Part shown: positions 56,348-64,000 of the stretch, in pieces
How positions within the stretch are numbered: the first letter of the stretch is position 1
How the letters are laid out: the number at the start of each line of letters is the position of its first letter
DNA from: CAVXZE01 sp964615365
GTDB lineage: Bacteria; Myxococcota_A; UBA9160; UBA6930
NCBI GenBank assembly: GCA_964615365.1
Contig: CAZTOU010000006.1
Location: forward strand, 98,958 to 162,957
Direction of reading: 5' to 3'
DNA: 64,000 nucleotides
Translations under genes and position numbers: made by a program
Notes under the pieces: model-generated
The model's database searches: none
The model's input: the letters and a program-made list of their open reading frames with translations, nothing else
What the model was told of the DNA's origin: nothing

Positions 56348-58549
56348 GTGCCGTCAAAGACGAGCGAGCAGGGTGGATCCAGGCGTCGAGTCGTCATCGT
56401 CAGCAATCGTCTCCCATTCACCTTCCATCGCGGATCCCGTGGCATCGAGCGCCGTCCCTCGTCCGGAGGGCTGGTCTCCGCTCTGGAGCCCGTGATCAGC
56501 AGGCGGGGCGGCACCTGGATCGGCTGGCCCGGAATCGAGGTGAAGGCGCGCGAACGCCTCTCCACGCGGGTCAAGAACTACAACGTGGCGCCGGTGCTGC
56601 TCAGCGACAGCGAGGTCACCCGCTACTACCACGGCCTGTCCAACCGGACCCTCTGGCCTCTGCTCCACTCTCTTTCCGCCCTGGCCCGTTTCGAACGTCG
56701 GGATTGGCAGAGCTACGAGAAGGTCAACGAGCGCTTCGCCAGGGTGACCGCCGAGAACGCGCGCAAGGGAGAGCTGATCTGGGTCCACGACTACCACCTG
56801 ATGCTGGTTCCCGAGTACCTCCGCCAGTTCGCGCAGGGCCGTCGGATCGCGTTCTTCATGCACGTTCCCTTCCCCCCCTACGACATCTTCCGGCTCTGCC
56901 CCTGGGACCGCCATCTGCTTCGCGGCCTGCTCGCCTGCGACATGATCGGCTTCCACGTCCAGAGCTACGCGAGCAACTTCTTCGATTGCGTGGAGCGTCT
57001 GCTCAGCGCTCGCGTCGACCGCGAGGCGATGGTCGTCGAGCTGGGAGACCGGATCTCGCAGGTCGGGATCTTTCCGATCGGCATCGATTTCGATCTCTTC
57101 GACGAGAAGGCCCGCAGCGTCCCCAGGTCCGAGGACGGGGGGCGCGAGCGCGTCGTGCTCGGGGTGGATCGGCTGGACTACACCAAGGGCATTCCGGAGC
57201 GGATTCGCGCCTTCGAACGACTCCTCGAGATCCATCCGCGTCACCGCGAAGAGGTCGTCTTTCTCCAGCTCGCGGTCCCCAGCCGCTCCCAGGTCGCGGA
57301 ATACCGGGGACTCAAGCGGGGGATCGACGAGCTGGTGGGCCGGGTGAATGGGCGTTTCGCCACCGCGAACTGGTCTCCGATCCGCTACCTCTACCGCTCG
57401 ATTCCCCGCGATCGTCTCGTCGCCCTCTACCGCGACGCCGCGGTCGGGCTGGTCACCCCGATGCGGGACGGGATGAACCTGGTGGCGAAGGAGTTCGTCG
57501 CCTCCCAGGTGGACGACCCGGGGGTTCTGGTCCTCTCGCGGATGGCGGGCGCCGCGGAGACCATGCACGAGGCCCTTCTCGTGAACCCCTTCGATCTGGA
57601 CGGGACCGCCGAGGCGATTCACCGCGCCCTCACCATGGACCACGACGAGCGAGCCTCCCGGATGGCCTCGCTGCGACGGCGCGAAAGGCGCGACAACGTG
57701 GAGGCCTGGGTGGATCGCTTCCTCGAGTTGGCCGAGCAAAGTCAGGCGAAGATCCAGCCCTTGAGCGACTCCGAGATCCATTCCTGGCTGGGCCCGTTCC
57801 TGCGCCAGTATCCGCTCTTCCTCTTCCTCGACTACGACGGGACGCTCTCGCCCCTGCAGCAACATCCCTCCGAGGCGACGCTCTCCAAGGAGATGCGCAG
57901 GGCGCTGGTGTCCTGCATCGAGCGGAAGGACACCGTCGTGGCGGTGGTGAGCGGTCGCTCCCTCGCAGACGTCGCGAAGATGGTGGGTCGCTCGGACGTG
58001 ATCTACGCCGGGAACCACGGGCTCGAGATCCAGGGGCCCGGTCTCGAGGAATTTCAGCACGAGGATCTCTTCCACTACCGGCGGCGCGCCGACATCCTGG
58101 CCAGGGAGCTCAAGCCGATCGAGGTCGACGGGGCCTGGACCGAGGCCAAGGGCCCGACGCTCACCTTCCACTATCGGCAAGTGCCGGAGGCAAAGCGGGC
58201 GGGTCTCGTGGAGGCGGCGCGGCGGATCGTGAGCGACGCCGGCTACCAGCCCCGCGACGCGCACCTCGCCGTCGAGGCGCGGCCCCCCATCGGGTGGGAC
58301 AAGGGACGCGCGGTGCTCCACATCCTTCGCAGCCTGTACGGACGCTCCTGGTCCGAGCAGGTGCGCGTGATCTACGCGGGAGATGACCAGACCGACGAGG
58401 ATGCCTTCCGTTTCCTGGCGGGCCTGGCGATCACCTTCCGGGTCGGGAAGGCCGAGACCTTGACCGCGGCGTCGCGGCGGCTTCCGAACGTCGATGCCGT
58501 CCGGGCGCTCCTCGACTGGCTCGGCCGGCGTCCGGCCCCCGAGAGCTGA
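56348..58549 (+). CDS. Bifunctional trehalose-6-phosphate synthase/phosphatase
   Basis: The protein has 733 residues. Residues about 12-485 are a GT20 OtsA domain (VVIVSNRLPFTF, LIWVHDYHLMLVPEYLR, GVDRLDYTKGIPERIRAFER, VTPMRDGMNLVAKEFVAS). Residues about 500-730 are an OtsB HAD phosphatase with DYDGTLSPLQ, VVSGRSLADV and YAGDDQTDEDAFRFL. Together they make trehalose from UDP-glucose and glucose-6-phosphate. In many bacteria these are separate genes; the fusion matches plant, yeast and some bacterial forms. The GTG at 56348 is divergent from the MORN gene by 79 bases. The TSUP gene follows after six bases. Confidence 0.93.
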   Translation: MPSKTSEQGGSRRRVVIVSNRLPFTFHRGSRGIERRPSSGGLVSALEPVISRRGGTWIGWPGIEVKARERLSTRVKNYNVAPVLLSDSEVTRYYHGLSNRTLWPLLHSLSALARFERRDWQSYEKVNERFARVTAENARKGELIWVHDYHLMLVPEYLRQFAQGRRIAFFMHVPFPPYDIFRLCPWDRHLLRGLLACDMIGFHVQSYASNFFDCVERLLSARVDREAMVVELGDRISQVGIFPIGIDFDLFDEKARSVPRSEDGGRERVVLGVDRLDYTKGIPERIRAFERLLEIHPRHREEVVFLQLAVPSRSQVAEYRGLKRGIDELVGRVNGRFATANWSPIRYLYRSIPRDRLVALYRDAAVGLVTPMRDGMNLVAKEFVASQVDDPGVLVLSRMAGAAETMHEALLVNPFDLDGTAEAIHRALTMDHDERASRMASLRRRERRDNVEAWVDRFLELAEQSQAKIQPLSDSEIHSWLGPFLRQYPLFLFLDYDGTLSPLQQHPSEATLSKEMRRALVSCIERKDTVVAVVSGRSLADVAKMVGRSDVIYAGNHGLEIQGPGLEEFQHEDLFHYRRRADILARELKPIEVDGAWTEAKGPTLTFHYRQVPEAKRAGLVEAARRIVSDAGYQPRDAHLAVEARPPIGWDKGRAVLHILRSLYGRSWSEQVRVIYAGDDQTDEDAFRFLAGLAITFRVGKAETLTAASRRLPNVDAVRALLDWLGRRPAPES

Positions 58550-58555
58550 GGTCGT

Positions 58556-59314
58556 TTGGAGGCTCTCGACCTCGCGATCCTCGCCGTCGCCGCCTTCGCC
58601 ACCTCGATCCTCTCCGCCGTCGTCGGCATGGCCGGCGGGATCACCCTGCTGGCGGTGATGCTGCTCTTCCTCGAGCCCCTCGCCGCGATTCCCCTCCACG
58701 GTGTCATTCAGCTGACCGCGAACAGCTCGCGTGCGGTGATCCAGCGGAGACACCTCGATCTCCACATCCTGCTGCGCTACTCGGCGCTCCAGGTCCCGAT
58801 GGGGTGGGTGGGCCTCCAGCTGGCCAACGCGCTCCCCGCATCGGCGACGCGGATCATCATCGGCGTCTTCGTCCTGGTCGCCACCTGGTTCCCCGGTTGG
58901 CTGATGCTGGGCACCCACCCGGAGGAGATCAATCCCGGCCGCCGCTTCCTGTTCCTGGGTGGCCTGGCGGGTGTGCTGAACATGACGATCGGGGCGATCG
59001 GCCCCCTGATCGCGCCCTTCTTCCTGAACCTGGGTCTCGATCGGCGTGCTCTGGTGGGCACCAAGGCCGCCTGTCAGACCCTGGGGCACCTGGTCAAGAT
59101 CGTCCTCTTCGGGGCCGCGGGCTTCGCCTTCGGCTCCCACCTGGTCCTGCTGCTTCTGGCCGGCGCCTGCGTGGTGGCGGGCACCTGGATCGGGAGTCGG
59201 ATCCTCGAGCGGGTGAGCGAGCGCCTCTTCCGGAACCTCTACATGATCGTCCTCACCGTCATCGCCCTCCGCCTGCTGGCAGGTGAAGTCTTCGCACTGC
59301 ACCTGTCGCGCTGA
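58556..59314 (+). CDS. TSUP (TauE/SafE) family permease
   Basis: The protein has 252 residues with about eight membrane helices in two repeats. The TSUP signature is visible: ILSAVVGMAGGITLLAVMLL near the start and FLGGLAGVLNMTIGAIGPLI in the second half. The family exports sulfite, sulfoacetate or similar anions. A TTG start at 58556 leaves six bases after the trehalose gene. No sulfur-oxidation gene is near, so the anion is undefined. Confidence 0.88.
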   Translation: MEALDLAILAVAAFATSILSAVVGMAGGITLLAVMLLFLEPLAAIPLHGVIQLTANSSRAVIQRRHLDLHILLRYSALQVPMGWVGLQLANALPASATRIIIGVFVLVATWFPGWLMLGTHPEEINPGRRFLFLGGLAGVLNMTIGAIGPLIAPFFLNLGLDRRALVGTKAACQTLGHLVKIVLFGAAGFAFGSHLVLLLLAGACVVAGTWIGSRILERVSERLFRNLYMIVLTVIALRLLAGEVFALHLSR

Positions 59315-59400
59315 GGCTGCGTTTTCGGGACCTCGAGTGCAGTGGATTCGCTTCTCCGGGCTCCCCCACTTGGCCCGGCTCTTGCGAATCGGGATCGAGC

Positions 59401-60588
59401 ATGGCCGCTCCTCCCATCTCGAAGGCCCGGCGGGGTCGGAAGCTGGCGACCGCCCTCGCCAGCGGATCGGGGCTGCTGGTGATGCTCTGGCTGATCTACC
59501 TCGGCCTCACCTGGGACCTGCGCTCCGGTGTCACCGAGCCGGACCGGGCCTTCGAGTCGGTATCGGTGGTGCGGGGCGATCTCCCGGAGACGGTGGTCGC
59601 CACCGGGGTCCTGGAGCCGAGCGCCCGGGTCGTGGTGCAGTCCGAGATCCCGGGCATCGTCGCCGCGCTACACATCGACGACGGCGAGCGGGTGACTCGG
59701 GGCCAGGCGCTGGTCGAGCTGGACCGCGAGCGGCTCGAGGACCGGGTGGCGGAGCTCGCCGCCGCGCTCGAGATGCGCCGCGCCCGTGCGCGATTCGATC
59801 TGGTGGGCCGCGCCCGCGCCGAGCTCGACAAGGCCACGCGGGATCTGGAACGGGAGCGGCGCCTCTTCGAGAAGGGCGTGGTCTCCGAGGAGCGCATCGA
59901 GGACCTCACCCACGAGGTGCGGCTCCTCACGATCGCCCTCTCCGACGCGCACGCCGAGCTCGCCGCCCGGCGCGCGGCGGTGCTGGAGGCCGAGAACGCC
60001 CACCGCAGAGTCGAGCGCGATCTCGCCAAGACCGTGATCCGATCCCCCGTCGACGGCGTGGTGATCCGCCGCGAGGTGGAGGTGGGCACCGCGGTCGCCG
60101 ATCTCCAGAACGGAGGCACGGTGGTGGCGACCCTCGCCGACGATCGCCGCATCCACGTCCTCGCCGAGGTGGACGAGAACGACGTGGCGGGAGTGCGAGT
60201 CGGACAGCCGGCGCGCGTCCACATCGATGCCTTCCCGGGAGAGGTGTTCGAAGGCTCGGTGCGCAAGGTCTCCTCCTCGGGGAGCAGCGACGGCGGCGTC
60301 TCCAGCTTCGAGATCGAGATCGAGGTGGCGCCCGACGAGCGCGTGCGCGTGGGGATGTCCGCCGACGCCCGGGTGGAGGTGCGCAGGCACCGCAGCGTGC
60401 TGCTGGTGCCCAACACCGCACTGGTGCGAACCGAGGAGGGCGCCAAGGTCCGGGTCGTGAAGTCGGGGAGCCGCCCGCTGCTGGTACCCGTCGAGGAAGG
60501 GTACAGCGACGGGTTCCAGACCGTTGCGCTTCGCGGCCTCTCCGAAGGCGACACCGTTCTGGTTCGATCGGACGGCGCCGGGTCATGA
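59401..60588 (+). CDS. MacA-like periplasmic adaptor (HlyD/RND family)
   Basis: The protein has 395 residues. One N-terminal membrane anchor (residues about 17-38, LASGSGLLVMLWLIYLGLTW) is followed by the adaptor: a biotinyl-lipoyl half (SEIPGIVAALHIDDGERVTR, VIRSPVDGVVIRREVEVGTA), a long coiled coil (110-215) and a beta-barrel (RIHVLAEVDENDVAGVRVGQ). It would link the inner-membrane ABC transporter to an outer-membrane channel. Its stop overlaps the ATPase start by four bases (ATGA). No TolC-like gene is in the window. Confidence 0.9.
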   Translation: MAAPPISKARRGRKLATALASGSGLLVMLWLIYLGLTWDLRSGVTEPDRAFESVSVVRGDLPETVVATGVLEPSARVVVQSEIPGIVAALHIDDGERVTRGQALVELDRERLEDRVAELAAALEMRRARARFDLVGRARAELDKATRDLERERRLFEKGVVSEERIEDLTHEVRLLTIALSDAHAELAARRAAVLEAENAHRRVERDLAKTVIRSPVDGVVIRREVEVGTAVADLQNGGTVVATLADDRRIHVLAEVDENDVAGVRVGQPARVHIDAFPGEVFEGSVRKVSSSGSSDGGVSSFEIEIEVAPDERVRVGMSADARVEVRRHRSVLLVPNTALVRTEEGAKVRVVKSGSRPLLVPVEEGYSDGFQTVALRGLSEGDTVLVRSDGAGS

Positions 60589-61244
60589 ACGCACTCCTCG
60601 AGCTCGCGGGAGTCCGCAAACGCTTCCAGCTGGGTGAGAAGGAGGTGGAGATTCTCCACGGCGTCGACATCGAGGTGGCGGAGGGGGAGTTCGTGGCGAT
60701 CATGGGGCCCTCCGGCTCCGGCAAGACCACCTGCCTCGAGATCCTGGGAGCGCTGTCCCGGCCCAGCGAGGGCAGCTACCGGTTCGACGGCCGGCCGATT
60801 CACCAACTCGACGACGACTCGCTGGCGGATCTGCGGGCGCGCCGCATGGGCTTCGTCTTCCAGACCTTCAACCTGATGCCCCGCATGTCCGCGGTGCGCA
60901 ATGCGGCGCTGCCCCTTCTCTACGCCGGAGTTCCGCGAGGGGAGCGAGCCCGGGAGCTTCTGGATCGCGTCGGCCTGGGCCACCGCCTCGAGCACCGCCC
61001 GGCCCAGCTCTCCGGTGGTGAGCGGCAGCGGGTCGCCATCGCGCGCTCTCTCTCCAACCGGCCGCGCCTGATCCTCGCCGACGAGCCCACCGGAAACCTG
61101 GACGAGGCCACCAGCCGGGAGATCCTGGATCTCTTCGGCGAGTTCCACCGGGAGGGACGCACGCTGGTCGTGGTCACACACAGCGACGAGGTGGCGTGCC
61201 GCGCGGAGCGGGTGATCCGTCTCCGCGACGGGTATATCGCCTAG
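60585..61244 (+). CDS. ABC transporter ATP-binding protein (MacB/LolD type)
   Basis: The protein has 219 residues. Walker A GPSGSGKT, Q-loop in FVFQTFNLMPRMSA, signature LSGGERQRVAIARS, Walker B LILADEPTGNLD and the His switch VVTHSDEV are all present. It drives the MacAB-like exporter encoded by its neighbours. It overlaps the adaptor gene by four bases and lies ten bases before the first permease. Confidence 0.95.
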   Translation: MNALLELAGVRKRFQLGEKEVEILHGVDIEVAEGEFVAIMGPSGSGKTTCLEILGALSRPSEGSYRFDGRPIHQLDDDSLADLRARRMGFVFQTFNLMPRMSAVRNAALPLLYAGVPRGERARELLDRVGLGHRLEHRPAQLSGGERQRVAIARSLSNRPRLILADEPTGNLDEATSREILDLFGEFHREGRTLVVVTHSDEVACRAERVIRLRDGYIA

Positions 61245-61254
61245 GCGACCGCCG

Positions 61255-62676
61255 ATGGGATGCGCCCTCGGCCGCCGCCTGCGGATGCTCTCTCCCCTCG
61301 CGGAGGACGGCGTCGCGGAGCTTCGCTCCGCCTGGCGCAGCCACGCGCTCACACTGGTCGGCCTGGTCTGGGGCTCCGCCGCGGTGGTCCTGCTCCTCTC
61401 CTTCGGCGTCGGCTTCACCCAGTTCCTCGATCTCGGGGTGCGGAAGACCGGGGATCGCTGGACTGCCGTCCAGAGCGAGTACACCACCGCGGAGTCGGGG
61501 GGGGGGGGGGGGGGGCGCCCCCGGGGCCCCCCCCCCCCCCCCCCCGGCCCCCCGGGGCAAAAACCCCGGGGCCTGGGGCNNNNNNNNNNGGGGGGGCGGT
61601 TGCCCGGGGTTCGCTGGACTCCCGTCCATTGCGTTTACCCCCCCGGGGTGTGGGGGGGGGGGGCGCGACCGGGGCGCCGCATCCAGCTCACCGTCGACGA
61701 CTTCGAACGGATCCGCGCGGGGGTGCCGAGTGTACTTCACGCCGCCGGCGAGATCCTCGAGGCCGCCAGCGTCGAGACCAGCCACCGCACCCGCGCCACC
61801 GTGGTCTCCGCTGGAAGCCCCGAGACCCGCTGGATCCGCAATCACGTGATCCAGCGCGGCCGCTACTACGACGCCTCTGACGAGCGCTCGGGGCGCCGGG
61901 TGGCCGTGATCGGCGCTGAGTTGGAGGAGATCCTGTTCGTCGACGGAGACGGGCTCGGCCGTTCCCTCCAGATCGATGGAGTGCCCTTCGAGGTGGTCGG
62001 AGTGCTGGCTCCAAAGGGCTTCCAGCTGATGACCAACAGGGATCTGCACGACCGGATGGTCTTCATCCCCCTCGGTGCGGGCTGGCGGCTGTTTCGCGAC
62101 CGGAGAGAGATCGATCACATCTACGTGGAGCCCCGTCGGATCGACGACGGCGCACGCATGCAGACCGAGATCCGCGCAGCGCTGTGGCCCCTCCACTATC
62201 TCCCTCCCGAGGAGAGCGAGGCGATCCGCTTCGAGAGCGTCCCCGAGATCATGGGCCCGGTCCGCAAGGTCTTCATCGCGCTTCAGGTGCTGCTGGGAGT
62301 GGTCGGCACCGTCACACTCGCCATGTCGGGCGTGAGTGTCGCCAACTTGATGATCGCGATCGTGGGCTCCCGCCGCCGTGAGCTCGCCATGCGCCGCGCC
62401 TGCGGAGCGCGGCGCGGCGACCTGCTGCTCCAGCTCATGGTGGAGACGCTGGTCATCGTCGTCCTCGGCGGGGCAGTCGGTGTCGCGGTCGCCCTGCTCA
62501 TCACGACGCTCCTCGGACTCGCCCCACTCCCGCCCGCCATCCCGGCCCCCCAGGTCTCGGCCAATGTTCTGCTCACCACCTTCGCGGTGCTGACCGCCGT
62601 CGGACTGGTCGCAGGCATCGCCCCGGCCCGCATCGCCGCCCGCGTGGATCCCTCCGCCGCGCTTCGGGTGACCTGA
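61255..62676 (+). CDS. MacB-type ABC transporter permease, broken by an assembly gap
   Basis: The frame stays open for 473 codons, but residues about 80-145 are false: they encode poly-Gly/Pro, an N-run and a corrupted copy of residues 65-80. Real sequence on either side includes a first membrane helix (LTLVGLVWGSAAVVLLLSFG), the periplasmic MacB-PCD region (FERIRAGVPSVLHAAGEILE, VAVIGAELEEILF, LQIDGVPFEVVGVLAPKGFQ) and the FtsX domain (MSGVSVANLMIAIVGSRRRE, MRRACGARRGDLLLQLMVE). The true protein is probably near 400 residues, like its neighbour. It shares one base with the next gene's ATG. Confidence 0.8.
   Translation: MGCALGRRLRMLSPLAEDGVAELRSAWRSHALTLVGLVWGSAAVVLLLSFGVGFTQFLDLGVRKTGDRWTAVQSEYTTAESGGGGGGRPRGPPPPPPGPPGQKPRGLGXXXXGGRLPGVRWTPVHCVYPPGVWGGGARPGRRIQLTVDDFERIRAGVPSVLHAAGEILEAASVETSHRTRATVVSAGSPETRWIRNHVIQRGRYYDASDERSGRRVAVIGAELEEILFVDGDGLGRSLQIDGVPFEVVGVLAPKGFQLMTNRDLHDRMVFIPLGAGWRLFRDRREIDHIYVEPRRIDDGARMQTEIRAALWPLHYLPPEESEAIRFESVPEIMGPVRKVFIALQVLLGVVGTVTLAMSGVSVANLMIAIVGSRRRELAMRRACGARRGDLLLQLMVETLVIVVLGGAVGVAVALLITTLLGLAPLPPAIPAPQVSANVLLTTFAVLTAVGLVAGIAPARIAARVDPSAALRVT
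61497..61676. other. Assembly gap (10 N) with poly-G/poly-C artefact and corrupted duplicate
   Basis: Ten N occupy 61580-61589. On both sides are long runs of G and C. The segment from about 61604 to 61665 aligns base for base with about 61441-61500 (shared GATCGCTGGACTGCCGTCC-like core), but many A are changed to G, T or C. This looks like a low-quality duplicated contig end joined by a scaffold, not biology. Confidence 0.9.
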
Positions 62677-63929
62677 TGGATCCCCGCGAATCCCTGCGTC
62701 AGGCCGTAGAGATCCTGGGCGACCACCCGAGGCGCGTGGTCGCCTCCTCCCTGGGCGTCTTCTGGGGCGCCGCCGGCATCGTCCTGCTGCTGGCCATGGG
62801 GACCGGCTTTCGAGACTACATGAAGGACGAGCTGGGCCGCTTCGGAAGGATCTCCGTGATGATGATCCCGGCCAGCACCTCTTCGGGGTTTCCCGGCTAC
62901 CGCAAGGGAGTCCGCGTCGAGATCGCGCGGGAGGACGCCGCCATCGCCGCCCGTGAGAACGCGGATCTCATCGAGGCCATCCTCCCCGAGCACCGGTCCC
63001 GGGAGCGCGTCCTGGTCGAGGCCGGAGCCCGCGTCCGCCGCCTCGACATGACCGGCACCGATCACCGCTACGCACCCTACCGGAAGTTTGCCATCGGCCG
63101 GGGGCGCTTCTTCGACGCGAGCGACGTGGAACGCCGCAAGGCCGTAGCCGTCCTCGGCTACGAGGCGGCGCTCGATCTCTTCGGAAGCGCGGAGCGGGCG
63201 CTGGGCGGCCGGATCCGCGTGGAGGGCCGCGGCTTCGAGGTGATCGGTGTGGCCGATCCCAAGGGCCGGCAGTACATGAACACCCACCGGCCCGACAATC
63301 GCCTGCTGATCGTCCCCATCACCGCCGCCGAGGACAAGCTCGGCTACCGCAAGGAGTCGGTTTCGACCCTGATGGTGTTCCCGCGAGCGGGGGTCCCTCC
63401 CGAGCAGTCGACGCGGGCGGTGCTCGCCAGCCTGGGCCCGCGGGCCGGCTTCCATCCCGAGGACGCGGACGCTCTCAAGTGGTTCGACTTCGGCCAGTTC
63501 CTGGGCCTGGTCGACCTCTTCTACGCGGGCTTCACCGTCTTCATCGGCGTCGCCGGGATCGTCACCCTGCTGATCGGTGCGGTCGGCATCGCCAACTACC
63601 ACCTCGCCACGCTGAGCGAGCGGAGCGTGGAGATCGCCGTCTCCAAGGCGATCGGTGCGAGGAACCGGGCACTCATCCTTCAGACGGTCTTGGAGTCCCT
63701 GCTGGTCTCCGGAAGCGCGGCACTAGGCGGTGTACTCTTCGGTCTCGCGGCCTGCGCGGCTCTCGGACGGCTCGCCTCCTCGCAAGCGATTCCGCATCCC
63801 GTCGTCTCGCTGCCCGCCGCCGCCGTCACCTTCGTAGCGGTGCTGGCGGTCGCGGTGGTCGCCGCGGCACTCCCCGCGCGCAAGGTCACCCGGATCGAGA
63901 TCTCCGAGGCGCTGCGCGCGGAGATGTGA
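62676..63929 (+). CDS. MacB-type ABC transporter permease, second copy
   Basis: The protein has 417 residues. It has the four-helix MacB/FtsX layout: helix 1 (VVASSLGVFWGAAGIVLLLAMG), a periplasmic domain of about 210 residues (FFDASDVERRKAVAVLGYEA, RIRVEGRGFEVIGVADPKGR), then helices with GVAGIVTLLIGAVGIANYHL, the coupling segment LSERSVEIAVSKAIGARNRA and a final helix before LPARKVTRIEISEALRAEM. With the ATPase and the other permease it would make a heterodimeric exporter. Substrate unknown. Confidence 0.92.
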   Translation: MDPRESLRQAVEILGDHPRRVVASSLGVFWGAAGIVLLLAMGTGFRDYMKDELGRFGRISVMMIPASTSSGFPGYRKGVRVEIAREDAAIAARENADLIEAILPEHRSRERVLVEAGARVRRLDMTGTDHRYAPYRKFAIGRGRFFDASDVERRKAVAVLGYEAALDLFGSAERALGGRIRVEGRGFEVIGVADPKGRQYMNTHRPDNRLLIVPITAAEDKLGYRKESVSTLMVFPRAGVPPEQSTRAVLASLGPRAGFHPEDADALKWFDFGQFLGLVDLFYAGFTVFIGVAGIVTLLIGAVGIANYHLATLSERSVEIAVSKAIGARNRALILQTVLESLLVSGSAALGGVLFGLAACAALGRLASSQAIPHPVVSLPAAAVTFVAVLAVAVVAAALPARKVTRIEISEALRAEM

Positions 63930-64000
63930 GGAGATAGGTATCACGGTGCGACCAGGCTCTGCTGGTCGAAGGGAATTGGAGGACTGCGATGGCTCCATGA
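63930..64000 (+). other. Window end: strong ribosome site followed by a three-codon frame
   Basis: TTGGAGGACTGCG precedes an ATG at 63989 that reads ATG-GCT-CCA-TGA and stops at the last base. A second ATG at 63997 overlaps that stop and could start a gene running out of the window. Nothing can be called here. Confidence 0.3.

Noticed and set aside
1..64000. tRNA genes, rRNA, CRISPR arrays, insertion sequences, prophage or toxin-antitoxin loci
   Set aside because: I looked for TTCGANTC-type tRNA arms, regularly spaced repeats, transposase motifs and phage genes and saw none. The 'antitoxin' name of the MORN-type gene at 55.6 kb is not supported by an adjacent toxin.

Overview
The window is one stretch of a GC-rich (roughly two-thirds G+C, not counted) bacterial chromosome with about 53 densely packed protein genes. 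No rRNA, tRNA, CRISPR array, prophage or transposase gene was seen. The protein types suggest a Gram-negative deltaproteobacterial-type lineage (Myxococcota, Desulfobacterota or Binatia-like): a DUF6178 protein, a DUF1329 protein, MlaA/MlaC outer-membrane lipid transport, a MoeA with a periplasmic-binding-like C-terminus, a PheC-AroQ fusion and PilZ proteins. A 10-N scaffold gap flanked by poly-G/poly-C at 61.5-61.7 kb suggests a draft or metagenome-derived assembly.

Layout. 1-7.2 kb: DUF6178 (cut by the left edge), a secreted aspartyl protease, a Nudix CoA-pyrophosphatase, a double-ACT regulator, a shortened gamma-glutamyltransferase, and mlaA/mlaC facing each other. 7.2-14.5 kb: aconitase, a FadR-type regulator translationally coupled to glpD, a lipid kinase, a queuosine-salvage glycosylase and a tiny histone-H1-like protein. 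14.5-25.2 kb: a CoA-transferase, a periplasmic dehydratase/chorismate mutase fusion, HAD phosphatase, cold-shock-domain protein, nadE, a hydrolase, a PHP phosphatase, MaoC and an aldolase/dehydrogenase fusion. 25.2-30 kb: DUF1329, a DHH phosphoesterase, an ApaH-like phosphatase, then a 670-base stretch with no convincing gene but a good promoter and a run of hairpins. 30-35.3 kb: a compact MoaD-like / aldehyde:ferredoxin oxidoreductase / MoeA / MoeA-PBP cluster, which reads as one functional unit making and using a tungsten or molybdenum pterin enzyme. 35.3-52.3 kb: mainly unlinked housekeeping genes (RNA methyltransferases, response regulator, TOPRIM protein, NFU-type NifU, penicillin-binding protein, PilZ, CPBP protease, YqgE, AAA ATPase, NFACT/RqcH and MutM). 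52.4-64 kb: ileS, a MORN-type protein, a trehalose-6-phosphate synthase/phosphatase fusion, a TSUP permease and a MacAB-like efflux operon whose first permease gene is damaged by the assembly gap.

The most unusual signals are non-coding. (1) A short dispersed repeat, roughly TGA followed by CGGGCTAG, occurs at least eight times between genes. It has promoter geometry: a 17-nt conserved block directly before a TAGANT-like hexamer. (2) A 105/134-bp intergenic element carries cUUCGg hairpins and occurs twice, 5.7 kb apart, right after stop codons. (3) A perfect 32-bp-arm palindrome fills the whole gap between two convergent genes. (4) A candidate long structured RNA lies near 29.4-29.9 kb. Function calls rest on motif recognition by eye; no alignment or database search was run.
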